A program made the position numbers and the translations under genes. Source: Streptomyces ficellus (GTDB lineage: Bacteria > Actinomycetota > Actinomycetes > Streptomycetales > Streptomycetaceae). Taken from it: a DNA stretch of 64,000 bases. The DNA lies in NCBI RefSeq assembly GCF_009739905.1, contig NZ_CP034279.1, positions 5,704,001-5,768,000 on the forward strand. Direction: 5' to 3'. Shown here one piece after another: positions 15,544 to 23,690 of this stretch (within the stretch, counting starts at the first letter, position 1; the number at the start of each line of letters is the position of its first letter). The notes beneath the pieces are model-generated. The model was not told the DNA's origin and did no database searches. It saw nothing but the letters and a program-made list of their open reading frames with translations.

Positions 15544-16323
15544 ATGAAGACGCTGATCGTCTACGCCCACCCGGAGGCGAAGTCGCTCAACGGCTCGCTG
15601 AAGGACCTCGCGGTGTCCACGCTGTTGAACGCCGGGCACGAGGTGCGGGTGAGCGATCTGTACGCGATGAACTGGAAGGCGGTCGTCGACGCCGCGGACT
15701 ACGGCCCCGAGGCCTCACGTCCACTGAAGGTCGCCCTGGACTCGGGCCGGGCCTTCGACTCCGGGACGCTCACCGCGGACGTCCTCGACGAGCAGGAGAA
15801 GCTGCTGTGGGCCGACACGATCATCTTCCAGTTCCCGCTGTGGTGGTACACGATGCCCGCGATCCTCAAGGGCTGGGTGGACCGGGTGTTCACCTACCGC
15901 TTCGCTTACGGCGTGGGCGAGCACAGCGACACCAAGTACGGCGAACGCTTCGGCGAGGGCACCCTCGCGGGCAGGAGGGCCCTGCTGTCAGTGACCGTCG
16001 GCGGCCCGGAGTCGCACTACGGCGCTCGCGGGATCAACGGCCCCATCGACGATCTGCTGTTCCCGATGCAGCACGGCATCCTCTACTACCCGGGCATCGA
16101 GGTGCTGCCGCCGTTCGTGCTGTACGGCGCGGACCGGATGACCGGCGACGATTACGCGGACGTCGCCAAGGCATGGGAGCAGCGCCTGCTCACCCTGGAG
16201 TCGACCGAGCCGATCGCGTTCCGGCGGCAGAACTTCGGCGACTACGAGATCCCCTCACTGAATCTGAAGGAAGGACTGGAACCCGCGGGGCGCACGGGTT
16301 TCGGGCTGCACGTGCGCGGCTGA
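15544..16323 (+). CDS. NAD(P)H dehydrogenase (quinone)-like flavodoxin-fold oxidoreductase
   Basis: A 259-residue member of the NQO1/MdaB/KefF family. The N-terminal FMN/FAD phosphate loop is MKTLIVYAHPEAKSLNGSLK, and the family signature FQFPLWWYTMPAILKGWVDR with VFTYRFAYG lies at residues 96-122. VGGPESHYGARGINGP forms the second flavin loop. Such enzymes carry out two-electron reduction of quinones or other electrophiles with NAD(P)H in the cytosol. GAAGGAG precedes the ATG. The divergent MmyB-like regulator probably controls it, consistent with an electrophile-responsive module. Confidence 0.9.
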   Translation: MKTLIVYAHPEAKSLNGSLKDLAVSTLLNAGHEVRVSDLYAMNWKAVVDAADYGPEASRPLKVALDSGRAFDSGTLTADVLDEQEKLLWADTIIFQFPLWWYTMPAILKGWVDRVFTYRFAYGVGEHSDTKYGERFGEGTLAGRRALLSVTVGGPESHYGARGINGPIDDLLFPMQHGILYYPGIEVLPPFVLYGADRMTGDDYADVAKAWEQRLLTLESTEPIAFRRQNFGDYEIPSLNLKEGLEPAGRTGFGLHVRG

Positions 16324-16559
16324 CCGCCAGCGATGGAACCGGACGAGCCGACGCGCGGACCCGGGAGCAGTCCGGGGCCGCACCGCCCCCTTCGGGGCGG
16401 TGCACCCCCGCGCCTTCAGTGCGGTGACCGGCGTGACGGATTCCGTCCCGCGACACAAGCACACGTACGGGCGGGCCCGGCGGGTGCGGACAGCGTGCTG
16501 CTCATTCGCGCGAACGTCGAACAGCCGCCGGTGGAGGTGCCTCCGGAAGCGGTGTGTGT

Positions 16560-16580
16560 CGCTGTCCGTTCTCGTGGACA
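16560..16580 (-). repeat. 21-bp inverted repeat, right arm
   Basis: Exact reverse complement of 14402-14422, about 2.14 kb away, lying 69 bp inside the right direct repeat. Confidence 0.8.
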
Positions 16581-16649
16581 GAGCCACCGGGTACGAACGC
16601 GCCCGCCACCCGTACCGCGTGCCGCCGAGCGCCGTTACGCGTCAGGCGC

Positions 16650-16693
16650 CGCCGCCCCCGCCGGGGCGGCCGTCACGCCCACGTGAGCCGTCC
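16650..16693 (+). repeat. 44-bp direct repeat, right copy
   Basis: Identical to 14344-14387 (the LysR 3' end). It retains the LysR stop codon context although no LysR gene precedes it here. Confidence 0.85.
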
Positions 16694-16743
16694 CCCGGGG
16701 CGTGCACCAAGCCCTCACGGCCGCCCCGCGCGGTCAGGCGCCG

Positions 16744-17847
16744 TTACGCCCACGTCTCGGTGACCGCGCGGCGGGCGCCCGGCACGTCCACCGGCGTGCC
16801 GGTCAGCCGGCCCAGGGCGGCGCCGAGCGCGGCCAGTGAGGACTCCACGACGCCCCGGTCCGCGTCCGGCCCGTAGTGGTTGACCCGGACCATCTCCTTG
16901 GCGAGCGCGCCGCCGCCCGCGGCCAGCGGCAGCGACGGCTCTGCCGCCAGCGCCTCGCGCACCAGCGCCGACGCGTCCACCCCGCCCGTCGTCCGCAGCG
17001 TGGTCGCCACCGGGGCGGCGTCCTTCGCCTCGTACACGTACGGCTCCAGGGCGCCGCCGAGCGCGAGCGCGCCCGCCCGGGTCGCCGCGGCGGCCGACGC
17101 GTGCCGGGCCATCAGCGCGTCCAGGCCCTCCGCCTCGATGCGCTCCAGGCACGCCTCCAGCGCCAGCATCTCCAGCTGCGCGGGGGCGTGCAGCAGCGCC
17201 TTGCGGCCGCCGTCGATCCACCGCTCCTTCCAGTCCAGCAGGGACAGGTACGAGCGGCGCGGTGCCGCCGGGTTGGCCGCGAACCGCTCCCACGCGCGCG
17301 TGCTGACCGACACCGCCGAGACGCCCGCCGGGCCGCCCATCGCCTTCTGCGCGCCGATGACACACATGTCGACGCCCCACGCGTCCGGCAGGACGGGCTC
17401 GGCGCCGATCGACGCCACCGCGTCCAGGTAGAACAGCGCGCCGTGCGCCCGTACCACCTCGCCGATCTCCGCGACCGGGTTGGTGTTGCCGGTCGCGGCC
17501 TCGGCGTGCACCAGGGACACGAAGTCGATCGCCGGGTGCCGCTCCAGCGCCTCCGCGATCGCGTCCGCGGTCACCGCCGTGTGGAAGGGCACCTTCAGGT
17601 CCACCACCGTGGCGCCGCAGTCGCGCAGCCAGTCGCCGAAGGTCTGCCCGTACGGGCCGGTGACCACGTTCAGCGCGGTCGAGCCGGGCCGGGCGCCGCT
17701 GCGGATGCAGCCCTCCAGCGGCAGCAACGCCTCGCCCTGGGTGACGACCACGTCCTGCTCGGTGTCCAGCAGCGCGGCCACGCGGCGCTCGATCGCCGCG
17801 AAGCGGTCGGCGGTCAGCGGGGCCAGGTCGAGGAGGGGGTGCGTCAC
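16744..17847 (-). CDS. Class V aminotransferase, alanine/ureidoglycine-glyoxylate type
   Basis: A 367-residue fold-type I PLP enzyme. The cofactor Asp is in ALFYLDAVASIGAEPVLPD and the Schiff-base Lys in CVIGAQKAMGGPAGVSAVSV. VVTQGEALLPLEGCIRS and NVVTGPYGQTFGDWLRDCGA match the AGXT/PucG branch, which uses glyoxylate as amino acceptor. The GTG at 17847 gives the full N-terminus (THPLLDLAPLTADRF); the longer frame extends into the neighbour's promoter. No purine catabolism genes are adjacent, so ureidoglycine as donor is not supported. It is divergent from the amidohydrolase with a 76-bp shared promoter region. Confidence 0.82.
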   Translation of the reverse strand: MTHPLLDLAPLTADRFAAIERRVAALLDTEQDVVVTQGEALLPLEGCIRSGARPGSTALNVVTGPYGQTFGDWLRDCGATVVDLKVPFHTAVTADAIAEALERHPAIDFVSLVHAEAATGNTNPVAEIGEVVRAHGALFYLDAVASIGAEPVLPDAWGVDMCVIGAQKAMGGPAGVSAVSVSTRAWERFAANPAAPRRSYLSLLDWKERWIDGGRKALLHAPAQLEMLALEACLERIEAEGLDALMARHASAAAATRAGALALGGALEPYVYEAKDAAPVATTLRTTGGVDASALVREALAAEPSLPLAAGGGALAKEMVRVNHYGPDADRGVVESSLAALGAALGRLTGTPVDVPGARRAVTETWA

Positions 17848-17890
17848 GGGTGGCTCTCTTCGGTCGCGTTCACGTAAGGATCTGCTTGGC

Positions 17891-17910
17891 CGAGGGTACG
17901 TGTGCCCTCG
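17891..17910. promoter_or_regulatory. Operator-like inverted repeat between aminotransferase and amidohydrolase
   Basis: CGAGGG (17891-17896) and CCCTCG (17905-17910) flank an 8-base spacer, 14 bp before the amidohydrolase ATG and 44 bp before the divergent GTG. It may coordinate the two genes. Confidence 0.4.
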
Positions 17911-17923
17911 TAGAGTGCTCGAC

Positions 17924-19009
17924 ATGAGCGTGGTGCTGCATGTGACGGGGCGGGTCCTGGCCGGCCCGGAGGACGTCCGGGACGAGCTGTGGGTGGTCGA
18001 CGGGCGCGTCACCTACGAACGCCCGGCCGCCGCACGGGACATCAGGACGGTGACGGGCTGGGCGCTGCCCGGACTGGTCGACGCGCACTGCCACGTGGGA
18101 CTGGACGCCCACGGGGCGGTGGACGCGGAGACCAGCGAGAAGCAGGCCCTCACCGACCGGGACGCGGGCACGCTGCTGATCCGGGACGCCGGGTCCCCGG
18201 CCGACACGCGCTGGATCGACGACCGCGACGACCTGCCGAAGATCATCCGTGCCGGCCGGCACATCGCCCGCACCCGCCGCTACATCCGCAACTACGCCCA
18301 CGAGATCGAGCCCGCCGACCTGGTCGAGTACGTCGGCCGGGAGGCGCGGCGCGGCGACGGCTGGGTCAAGCTGGTCGGTGACTGGCTGGACCGGAGCACC
18401 GGGGACCTCGGCGCCTGCTGGCCCCGCGCCGAGGTCGAGGCGGCCATCGCGGAGGCCCACCGGCTGGGCGCGCGCGTCACCGCCCACTGCTTCGCCGAGG
18501 AGTCGCTGCGGGACCTGGTCGAGGCCGGGATCGACTGCGTCGAGCACGCCACGGGCCTGACCGAGGACACCATCCCGCTCTTCGCCGAGCGCGGTGTCGC
18601 CATCGTGCCGACCCTCGTCAACATCGCCACCTTCCCGCGGCTCGCCGCCGGGGGAGAGGCCAAGTTCCCGCGCTGGGCCGACCACATGCGGCGGCTGCAC
18701 GAGCGCCGGTACGACACCGTGCGCGCCGCGTACGACGCGGGCGTCCCCGTGTTCGTCGGCACCGACGCGGGCGGCTCCCTGGCCCACGGCCTGGTCGCCG
18801 CCGAGGTCGCCGAACTCGTCACGGCCGGCATCCCGCCGCTCGAAGCCCTGTCGGCCACGTCCTGGGGGGCGAGGGCCTGGCTGGGGCGCCCGGCCCTGGA
18901 GGAGGGCGCCCCGGCGGACCTGGTCGTCTACGACGAGGACCCGCGCGCCGACGTCCGCGTGCTCGCGGCGCCGCGCAGGGTGATCGTCAACGGCCGTGTC
19001 GTCGGCTGA
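17924..19009 (+). CDS. Metal-dependent amidohydrolase
   Basis: A 361-residue amidohydrolase-superfamily TIM barrel. Metal ligands are visible in order: HxH in GLVDAHCHVGLD, a Lys candidate for the bridging carbamate in DGWVKLVGDWLD, His in ARVTAHCFAEES, His in CVEHATGLTED, and the catalytic Asp in PVFVGTDAGGSLAHG. The N- and C-terminal strands (LWVVDGRVTYER, PRRVIVNGRVVG) form the usual composite beta sandwich. The set resembles imidazolonepropionase- and prolidase-like members; the substrate is not known. It shares a promoter region with a divergent glyoxylate-type aminotransferase. Confidence 0.87.
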   Translation: MSVVLHVTGRVLAGPEDVRDELWVVDGRVTYERPAAARDIRTVTGWALPGLVDAHCHVGLDAHGAVDAETSEKQALTDRDAGTLLIRDAGSPADTRWIDDRDDLPKIIRAGRHIARTRRYIRNYAHEIEPADLVEYVGREARRGDGWVKLVGDWLDRSTGDLGACWPRAEVEAAIAEAHRLGARVTAHCFAEESLRDLVEAGIDCVEHATGLTEDTIPLFAERGVAIVPTLVNIATFPRLAAGGEAKFPRWADHMRRLHERRYDTVRAAYDAGVPVFVGTDAGGSLAHGLVAAEVAELVTAGIPPLEALSATSWGARAWLGRPALEEGAPADLVVYDEDPRADVRVLAAPRRVIVNGRVVG

Positions 19010-19020
19010 CGGACACGGCC
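18992..19020. terminator. Hairpin at the convergent ends of amidohydrolase and GNAT genes
   Basis: Arms GGCCGTGTC and GACACGGCC (9 bp, 11-base loop). The loop contains the amidohydrolase stop codon. It can act for both converging transcripts. Confidence 0.65.
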
Positions 19021-19036
19021 CCCGCGGCGGTGGGGC

Positions 19037-19603
19037 TCACCGGCCGTGGAACAGCAGCAGGGCGCGCTTCTCGGGCAGGTGCACCTCCGGCAGCACGATC
19101 TCCGGCAGGACCACCTCCGGCCCCCGCTCGAAGCCGCTGCGCTCCAGCAGCGCGATCGCCTTGGCGTTGGCGGCGTCCGGCTCGGCGAGGACCCGCTCGT
19201 GGCCGGTCAGCGCGAACGACACCAGCACCGACACCATGTGCCGCGAGAACCCCGGCACCGGGGTGTCGGCGGGCGCCATCAGCAGGTGGACGCCGATGTC
19301 GCCCTCCCGCACGTCGTAGCACTCGCCGACGCGGTCGGCCGCCGGCTCGTAGGTCTGGAACAGCGCGGCCGGTTCGCCGTCGTGGTACGCCAGGAACGCG
19401 TGGTGGGTGGTGAGCGAGTCGAGGTGCGCGTAGATCTCCCGTACGTCGTCCGGGCCCGCCCCCCGCATGCCCCAGAACCGGGCGCGCTCCTCGCTGACCC
19501 AGCCGTGCAGCAGTTCCGCGTCACGGGCCGGGTCGACGCGGACGACGCGGACCGTCCCGAAGCCGTCGACGGATCGCTCGTACACGCACTCAGTGGTGGT
19601 CAT
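19037..19603 (-). CDS. N-acyltransferase of the siderophore-type (IucB/AlcB-like) GNAT family
   Basis: A 188-residue acetyltransferase_8 protein. The conserved block RFWGMRGAGPDDVREIYAHL, then DIGVHLLMAPADTPVPGFSR and a C-terminal ALLERSGFERGPEVVLPE, resembles hydroxamate siderophore acyltransferases. The C-terminus has a short repeated motif (VVLPE, IVLPE, VHLPE). Its start overlaps the acylase gene by 14 bp, so both are on the transcript driven from the iron box upstream of the acylase. From memory, an acylase/acyltransferase pair of this type (desG/desH) accompanies desferrioxamine genes in some streptomycetes; the core desABCD genes are not in this window, so the symbol is withheld. Confidence 0.8.
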   Translation of the reverse strand: MTTTECVYERSVDGFGTVRVVRVDPARDAELLHGWVSEERARFWGMRGAGPDDVREIYAHLDSLTTHHAFLAYHDGEPAALFQTYEPAADRVGECYDVREGDIGVHLLMAPADTPVPGFSRHMVSVLVSFALTGHERVLAEPDAANAKAIALLERSGFERGPEVVLPEIVLPEVHLPEKRALLLFHGR

Positions 19604-21704
19604 GGTGGTCCTCGGGCTCCTCGGTGAGCTGGTTCCAGTCGGTGATGACGGGGGCGAGCCCGCCCCGCAGCCACAGGGGCAGCTGGTCGCGCCGGTGCGG
19701 GTCGCCGGGGACGCCCGAGGCGCCGAGGGGCACCACCCAGAGGCTGTCCTCGCGCCGGGCCAGGTCCCAGACGTAACGGGCGGCCGGGCCGCGGAGGCTG
19801 AGGTCGGTGACGCCCGGGACGCTGGAGGTGGACAGGACGCAGTCGTGGTCGCCGTCCAGGCCCGGCCAGACGCCCGCGCCGTACCCGTGCCCGCCGTCCG
19901 CGTCCGCGCCGTCCCCTTCCGCGCGGTCCTCGTCGCCGTCGGGCAGGGCGGCCCAGGGGGCGAGGCGGTGCGTGGTGCCCCAGGGCTCGGTGGGCGGGGC
20001 GGCGGCCACCTCCTCCAGGGCGCCGCGGACCGCCGCCAGCCGGTCGGCCTCCGGCACCGGCCCGCCGGTCAGCAGGGTCTCCAGGGCGTACGCGACGCGC
20101 GGGACCAGTGCGAGCCAGGGCCGGAAGACGGCCGGGTACGCGGGCGGTTCGGCGAGCACGGCGAGCGCCGGGTGCTGGGCGAGGCGGCGTACGACCGCGC
20201 CGCGTACGGCCGCGAACAGCGCCGCGTCCGTGCTGTCGGCGCTCATGCGGCGGTTCCAGCACAGCAGCCGGTCGCGCACCTCGCGCGCCTCCAGGCCGAG
20301 GTCGGGCAGGGCCGCGAGCAGCGTGAGCAGCGGGCGGGCCGACGCGAGGTGGGTGTCCGTGTGGACGTCGGCCATGTCGGGGGCGGTCCAGCCCTTGCGG
20401 CCGGTCAGGAGCTGGGCGATGCGGTTCGCCCGGTGCGGGGGCGCGAACTCGACGCCCAGCGGGGACGCCAGGCCCCGCGCGTTGGCCATCACGGCGACGT
20501 CGTCGACCGGTTCGCGGGGCATCGGGTCGTGGGCGCCGTGCCACTCGTGACCGGGCTCCCACGCCGGGACGACGCGCAGCCGGTTGTCGCGGCCGCGCTG
20601 CGGGACGTGCCCGGCGACCCGGTGGAGGGTGCCGCCCTCGGTGTCGGCGGCCTGGAGGACGTTGACCGGCTCCACCCAGTGGTCGAACGCCCGGTCCACG
20701 TCCGCGACGGTACGGGCGGCCAGCAGCGCGGGGAGGGTGGCGAAGCCGAGTTCGCGGGTGACGCGGGGCGGGTAGCGCAGGCTGATGACGTCGTCGGGCC
20801 CGTCGATGACCACCGGTCCGCGCGCGGTCTCGACGACCTCGACCTCGACCGGCTCGCCGCCCTTCACCTCGATCGTCTCGGTGTGGGCGCGGGCCGGCGT
20901 CCAGCCGTCCGGCCCGAGCGCCTCGACCGCACCGTCGTCGGTGCGCCGCAGCCGCTCGCGGTACAGGTCCTGGTAGTCGGCCATGGCGTTGGTGATCGCC
21001 CAGGCGACGGAGCCGGTGTGCCCGAAGTGGGCGAGGCCGGGGACACCGGGCACGGCGAGACCGACGACGTCGAACTCCGGGCAAGCCAGCCGGATCTGCT
21101 GGTACACGCCGGGCGCCTCGATGAACCGGTGCGGGTCGCCCGCGATGATCGCCGCCCCGGTGGCGGTGCGGTCGCCGGTCACCAGCCAGCCGTTGCTGCC
21201 GGTGGTGCCGGGGGCGTCGGTGGCGAACAGCTCGGCGTGCTCCTCGCCGAGCCGGCGGGCGACGTGGTCGCGCCACAGCTTGGTGGGGAAGCCCGCGAAC
21301 AGGATGTGCGTCGACAGCCACACGGCGAGCGGGGTCCAGGGCTCCCACCGCCCGGGGGCCAGCCCGGTGGCGGAGAACTCGGGTGAGCGGCGGGCGCCGG
21401 CCGCGAGCCCGGCGTTGACCCCGTCCACGTACGCGCACACCCAGCTACGGGTCGGCTCGTCCAGCGCGTCGAAGCAGCGGCGGGCGGTGTCGGCGAGCCG
21501 GGCGCGGCGGGCGAAGACGTCCCAGTCGACGGCCTCGGCGCCCAGGAAGGCGGCCGTCGTGCCCTGGGCGCGGTGCCGTTCCACCTCCAGCTGCCAGGCC
21601 CGGTCCAGCGCGGTGGTGCGCCCCTGCGCGTAACTCAGTTCCAGCGCGTCGGCGGCGCGGAGATGCGGGATGCCCCAGGTGTCCCGGTAGACCTCGATGC
21701 TCAC
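19590..21704 (-). CDS. Penicillin acylase family Ntn-hydrolase, iron-regulated
   Basis: A 704-residue penicillin amidase/AHL acylase homologue. The self-processing site with the nucleophilic Ser is seen in DAPGTTGSNGWLVTGDRTA near residue 170, and the oxyanion Asn region ITNAMADYQDLYRERL follows. The N-terminus SIEVYRDTWGIPHLRAADAL is the usual alpha-chain opening with no signal peptide, so the enzyme is probably cytoplasmic, unlike most secreted acylases. The start is a GTG at 21704. A 19-bp iron box begins 17 bp upstream, predicting repression by iron through a DmdR/IdeR regulator. With the overlapping acyltransferase gene it may remodel acyl groups of a hydroxamate siderophore; this role is an inference. 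Confidence 0.87.
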   Translation of the reverse strand: MSIEVYRDTWGIPHLRAADALELSYAQGRTTALDRAWQLEVERHRAQGTTAAFLGAEAVDWDVFARRARLADTARRCFDALDEPTRSWVCAYVDGVNAGLAAGARRSPEFSATGLAPGRWEPWTPLAVWLSTHILFAGFPTKLWRDHVARRLGEEHAELFATDAPGTTGSNGWLVTGDRTATGAAIIAGDPHRFIEAPGVYQQIRLACPEFDVVGLAVPGVPGLAHFGHTGSVAWAITNAMADYQDLYRERLRRTDDGAVEALGPDGWTPARAHTETIEVKGGEPVEVEVVETARGPVVIDGPDDVISLRYPPRVTRELGFATLPALLAARTVADVDRAFDHWVEPVNVLQAADTEGGTLHRVAGHVPQRGRDNRLRVVPAWEPGHEWHGAHDPMPREPVDDVAVMANARGLASPLGVEFAPPHRANRIAQLLTGRKGWTAPDMADVHTDTHLASARPLLTLLAALPDLGLEAREVRDRLLCWNRRMSADSTDAALFAAVRGAVVRRLAQHPALAVLAEPPAYPAVFRPWLALVPRVAYALETLLTGGPVPEADRLAAVRGALEEVAAAPPTEPWGTTHRLAPWAALPDGDEDRAEGDGADADGGHGYGAGVWPGLDGDHDCVLSTSSVPGVTDLSLRGPAARYVWDLARREDSLWVVPLGASGVPGDPHRRDQLPLWLRGGLAPVITDWNQLTEEPEDHHDHH

Positions 21705-22041
21705 ACTTGTCCCGATCTCTTTAGGTTAGGCTGCCCTAACTTAAAACACGGGTGTGTCGAGAAGCAATTCGCCACCGTGTTGACGCACCGTGACGGTAGG
21801 GCCCGGCTGCTCGTTGAGACCTTTTCATGCCACCGCGTGACCGGTGGGAATGTGGCGAACGCCCGTGCTGAAAGATTCGAATATGGGAACGGAAACCCCC
21901 CTTTGGGGTGAACTCACGTCAGGTTTCCGCCAGTTCACTCTCCGTGCGTAAAAATTCCGGTGTCCCACGTCGCCGCCGCTCATCTGTTCCCGTGAGCCGG
22001 GGGGCCGGCGACGCCATGTCTCCCGTGGGGGTTCCACCACC
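21705..22041. other. Divergent intergenic region, acylase and surface protein
   Basis: The 337-bp region holds the iron box near the acylase start and a CCCC-TTT-GGGG hairpin around 21896-21907. No further gene is supported; frames crossing it are antisense continuations of neighbours. Confidence 0.5.
21721..21739 (-). promoter_or_regulatory. Iron box (DmdR/IdeR operator)
   Basis: TTAGGTTAGGCTGCCCTAA differs at only two central positions from the actinobacterial iron-box consensus TTAGGTTAGGCTAACCTAA. It lies 17 bp upstream of the acylase GTG, where an iron-loaded repressor would block transcription. Confidence 0.88.
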
Positions 22042-22986
22042 GTGAACAGCAACACCATGCGCCCGTCCGCCCGTCGCCGCACCCTCACCGCCGCGGCCGC
22101 CGTGACCCTCGCCGCCGGACCCGCGCTGCTCGCCGCGCCTCCGGCGCACGCCACCGGCGGGGGAGACGGGCGCGCGAGCGCGGTCGTGCTCCGCACCGAC
22201 CTCGACGTCGCCCTGCTCGACAAGACCGTGCACGTACCGCTCAAGGCGACGCTCAACGAGGTGCGGGCGCCCGCGAGCGCCCGCAGGACCGCGCTCACCG
22301 TCACCCTCGACGGCGTCGAACAGGGCCGGCCGGTCAGCGTGCTGAAGGCGGACGTCGCCACCGCAGAGGCGACCACCGCCCAGCGCCGCGCGGAAGGACG
22401 CGCCGAACTCGCCCACGCCGAACTCCACGTCCCCGGCCTCCCGCTGCTGTCGCTGATCGAGGTCGAGAAGGTCACCGCCCGCGCGCTCTGCGAGACCGGC
22501 CGGCAGCCGGTCGCCGAAGCGAACGTCCTCGGCACCGTCACCGTCCTCGGCAAGCGCGTCACGCTCACGACCGGCGGGCCCACGAGAGTCGAGGTCCCCG
22601 GCGCCGGCGAGGTCACGCTCGACCTGTCGGGCACGCGGACCACCACCCGCTCCGCCGCTGCCACCGCCCTCGCCCTCACGGTGTCGGTGAACCCGCTCAA
22701 GGCGAACGTCGCGGACGTCACCGGCACGGTCACGCTCGCCGAAGCCACCTGCGAGACCCCCGCGGCGCCCCCGAAGGCCGCGGCCCCGCCCGCCGAACCC
22801 GCCCAGGCCAGGCCCGCGGACGCCCAGCCCCAGACGGCCGGGCGGCCCACCGAAACCAACCTCGCGGAGACGGGCGGCAGTTCGATGACGACCTACCTGG
22901 CGGGCGGCTCCCTCGCCCTGCTCGCCGCCGGAGCCGGCGCCCTGGCCCTCACCCGCCGCGCCCGCGCGGCCCGCGGACGCGGCTGA
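22042..22986 (+). CDS. Secreted surface protein with LAETG sortase signal
   Basis: A 314-residue exported protein. The signal peptide (about residues 1-40: MRPSARRRTLTAAAAVTLAA followed by AAPPAHA) precedes a domain of beta-strand character (VVLRTDLDVALLDKTVHVPL, RVTLTTGGPTRVEVPGAGEV) and a Pro/Ala-rich linker. The end is a classic wall-sorting signal: NLAETGGSS, a hydrophobic segment TYLAGGSLALLAAGAGALAL and a basic tail TRRARAARGRG. LAxTG is the motif of class E sortases, so covalent attachment to peptidoglycan is predicted. I recall a homologue (SCO1860) listed among sortase substrates in S. coelicolor. The start is a GTG; the function is unknown. Confidence 0.87.
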   Translation: MNSNTMRPSARRRTLTAAAAVTLAAGPALLAAPPAHATGGGDGRASAVVLRTDLDVALLDKTVHVPLKATLNEVRAPASARRTALTVTLDGVEQGRPVSVLKADVATAEATTAQRRAEGRAELAHAELHVPGLPLLSLIEVEKVTARALCETGRQPVAEANVLGTVTVLGKRVTLTTGGPTRVEVPGAGEVTLDLSGTRTTTRSAAATALALTVSVNPLKANVADVTGTVTLAEATCETPAAPPKAAAPPAEPAQARPADAQPQTAGRPTETNLAETGGSSMTTYLAGGSLALLAAGAGALALTRRARAARGRG

Positions 22987-22994
22987 CGCCGGTA

Positions 22995-23024
22995 CGCCCC
23001 GCCCGCCGGCCGACGGGCGGGGCG
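22995..23024. terminator. Bidirectional hairpin between convergent genes
   Basis: Perfect 11-bp arms CGCCCCGCCCG and complement with an 8-base loop sit between the surface protein stop (22986) and the end of the convergent gene (23027). Confidence 0.75.
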
Positions 23025-23026
23025 CC

Positions 23027-23494
23027 CTAACCGACCGGAGCCCCGCGCCCCGCCCCGGCGCCGACACCGCGGCGCCGCCCGTGCCGCGCGTACAACTCCT
23101 GGAGCTGGTCGAGCCAGAACTTCTCCCGGGCGAGCGCCGACGCGCCGCGACCCAGCAGCTCGCGCTCCTGCGCCAGCGCGTAGAAGCCGGGCCCCGCGTT
23201 GTTGGCGTTGAGGTAGCAGACCAGCGCCGAGAGCATCGCCCGCGGCCGCCCCGGCGCGATCCGGGCCTCGTCCGCGGCGTAGTCCTGGACGATCAGGAAG
23301 AGCAGGTGCCCCATCGCGGCGCGCCCCTCGGCGTGCGTGAAGTCGAAGCCGCGCAGGCCGGTGCGGCGCACCAGCGTCGCGTTGAGCTCGGTGTACGTCG
23401 TCAGCGTCCGCAGAGCGGCACGCTCGACGAGGAACGCCCGCCCGGCGTCCACCAGTCGGGCCCACTCGTCCTCGTCGCGGCCGTAGTCCGCCAC
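23027..23494 (-). CDS. Conserved hypothetical protein
   Basis: A 155-residue protein with no family I can name. It is mostly helical: RAALRTLTTYTELNATLVRR, GRAAMGHLLFLIVQDYAADE and AMLSALVCYLNANNAGPGFY are amphipathic or hydrophobic stretches, and the C-terminus is a Gly/Arg-rich tail. The charged start MADYGRDEDEWARLVDAGRA argues for a cytoplasmic protein. The start is a GTG. It stands downstream of a convergent hairpin and 196 bp from the cob operon, reading in the same direction as cob but beyond a GC-rich repeat-containing gap, so it is probably a separate unit. Confidence 0.65.
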   Translation of the reverse strand: MADYGRDEDEWARLVDAGRAFLVERAALRTLTTYTELNATLVRRTGLRGFDFTHAEGRAAMGHLLFLIVQDYAADEARIAPGRPRAMLSALVCYLNANNAGPGFYALAQERELLGRGASALAREKFWLDQLQELYARHGRRRGVGAGAGRGAPVG

Positions 23495-23690
23495 AGCGCC
23501 TCCCCGTCACGTGCCGTCGTCGACGGAAGCGAACGTAGCGGCCCGCGCGAGCGCGCCGCAGCCGGTCGCACGAGGTTCACCCCGGCGGCCCGGCGCGCCC
23601 GGCGCACGCCCCGGCGGCGCACCGCGCCCGGTGCGCCCGGTTCACCCGCAGGGCCGCCGGTTCACCCGCCGCACCAGACCCCCACCTCCC

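Larger units (their letters stand above)
14388..16649. mobile_element. Putative two-gene inserted cassette, no transposase
   Basis: The 2.26-kb segment between the 44-bp direct repeats carries a MmyB-like regulator and a divergent quinone-type oxidoreductase. Near both ends lie 21-bp perfect inverted repeats (14402-14422 and 16560-16580). The LysR gene and the aminotransferase at 16744 would be convergent neighbours without it. Direct repeats outside inverted repeats are the layout of a transposed segment, but no transposase or integrase is present, so it may be a passenger cassette mobilised in trans or a recombination product. Confidence 0.5.
16324..16743. other. Right end of the cassette and convergent intergenic region
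   Basis: The 420-bp stretch has no convincing gene. It contains a hairpin GCACCGCCCC TTCG GGGCGGTGC (16379-16401) that may terminate the oxidoreductase transcript, the right inverted repeat (16560-16580), the right direct repeat (16650-16693), and a degenerate copy of GTCAGGCGCCGTTACGCCCA near 16628-16660 that resembles the end of the aminotransferase gene. It looks like recombined 3'-end sequence. Confidence 0.55.

Noticed and set aside
14388..16649. Insertion sequence with its own transposase
   Set aside because: All frames inside are accounted for by a regulator and an oxidoreductase; no transposase motif (DDE, HUH or Ser/Tyr recombinase) was found.
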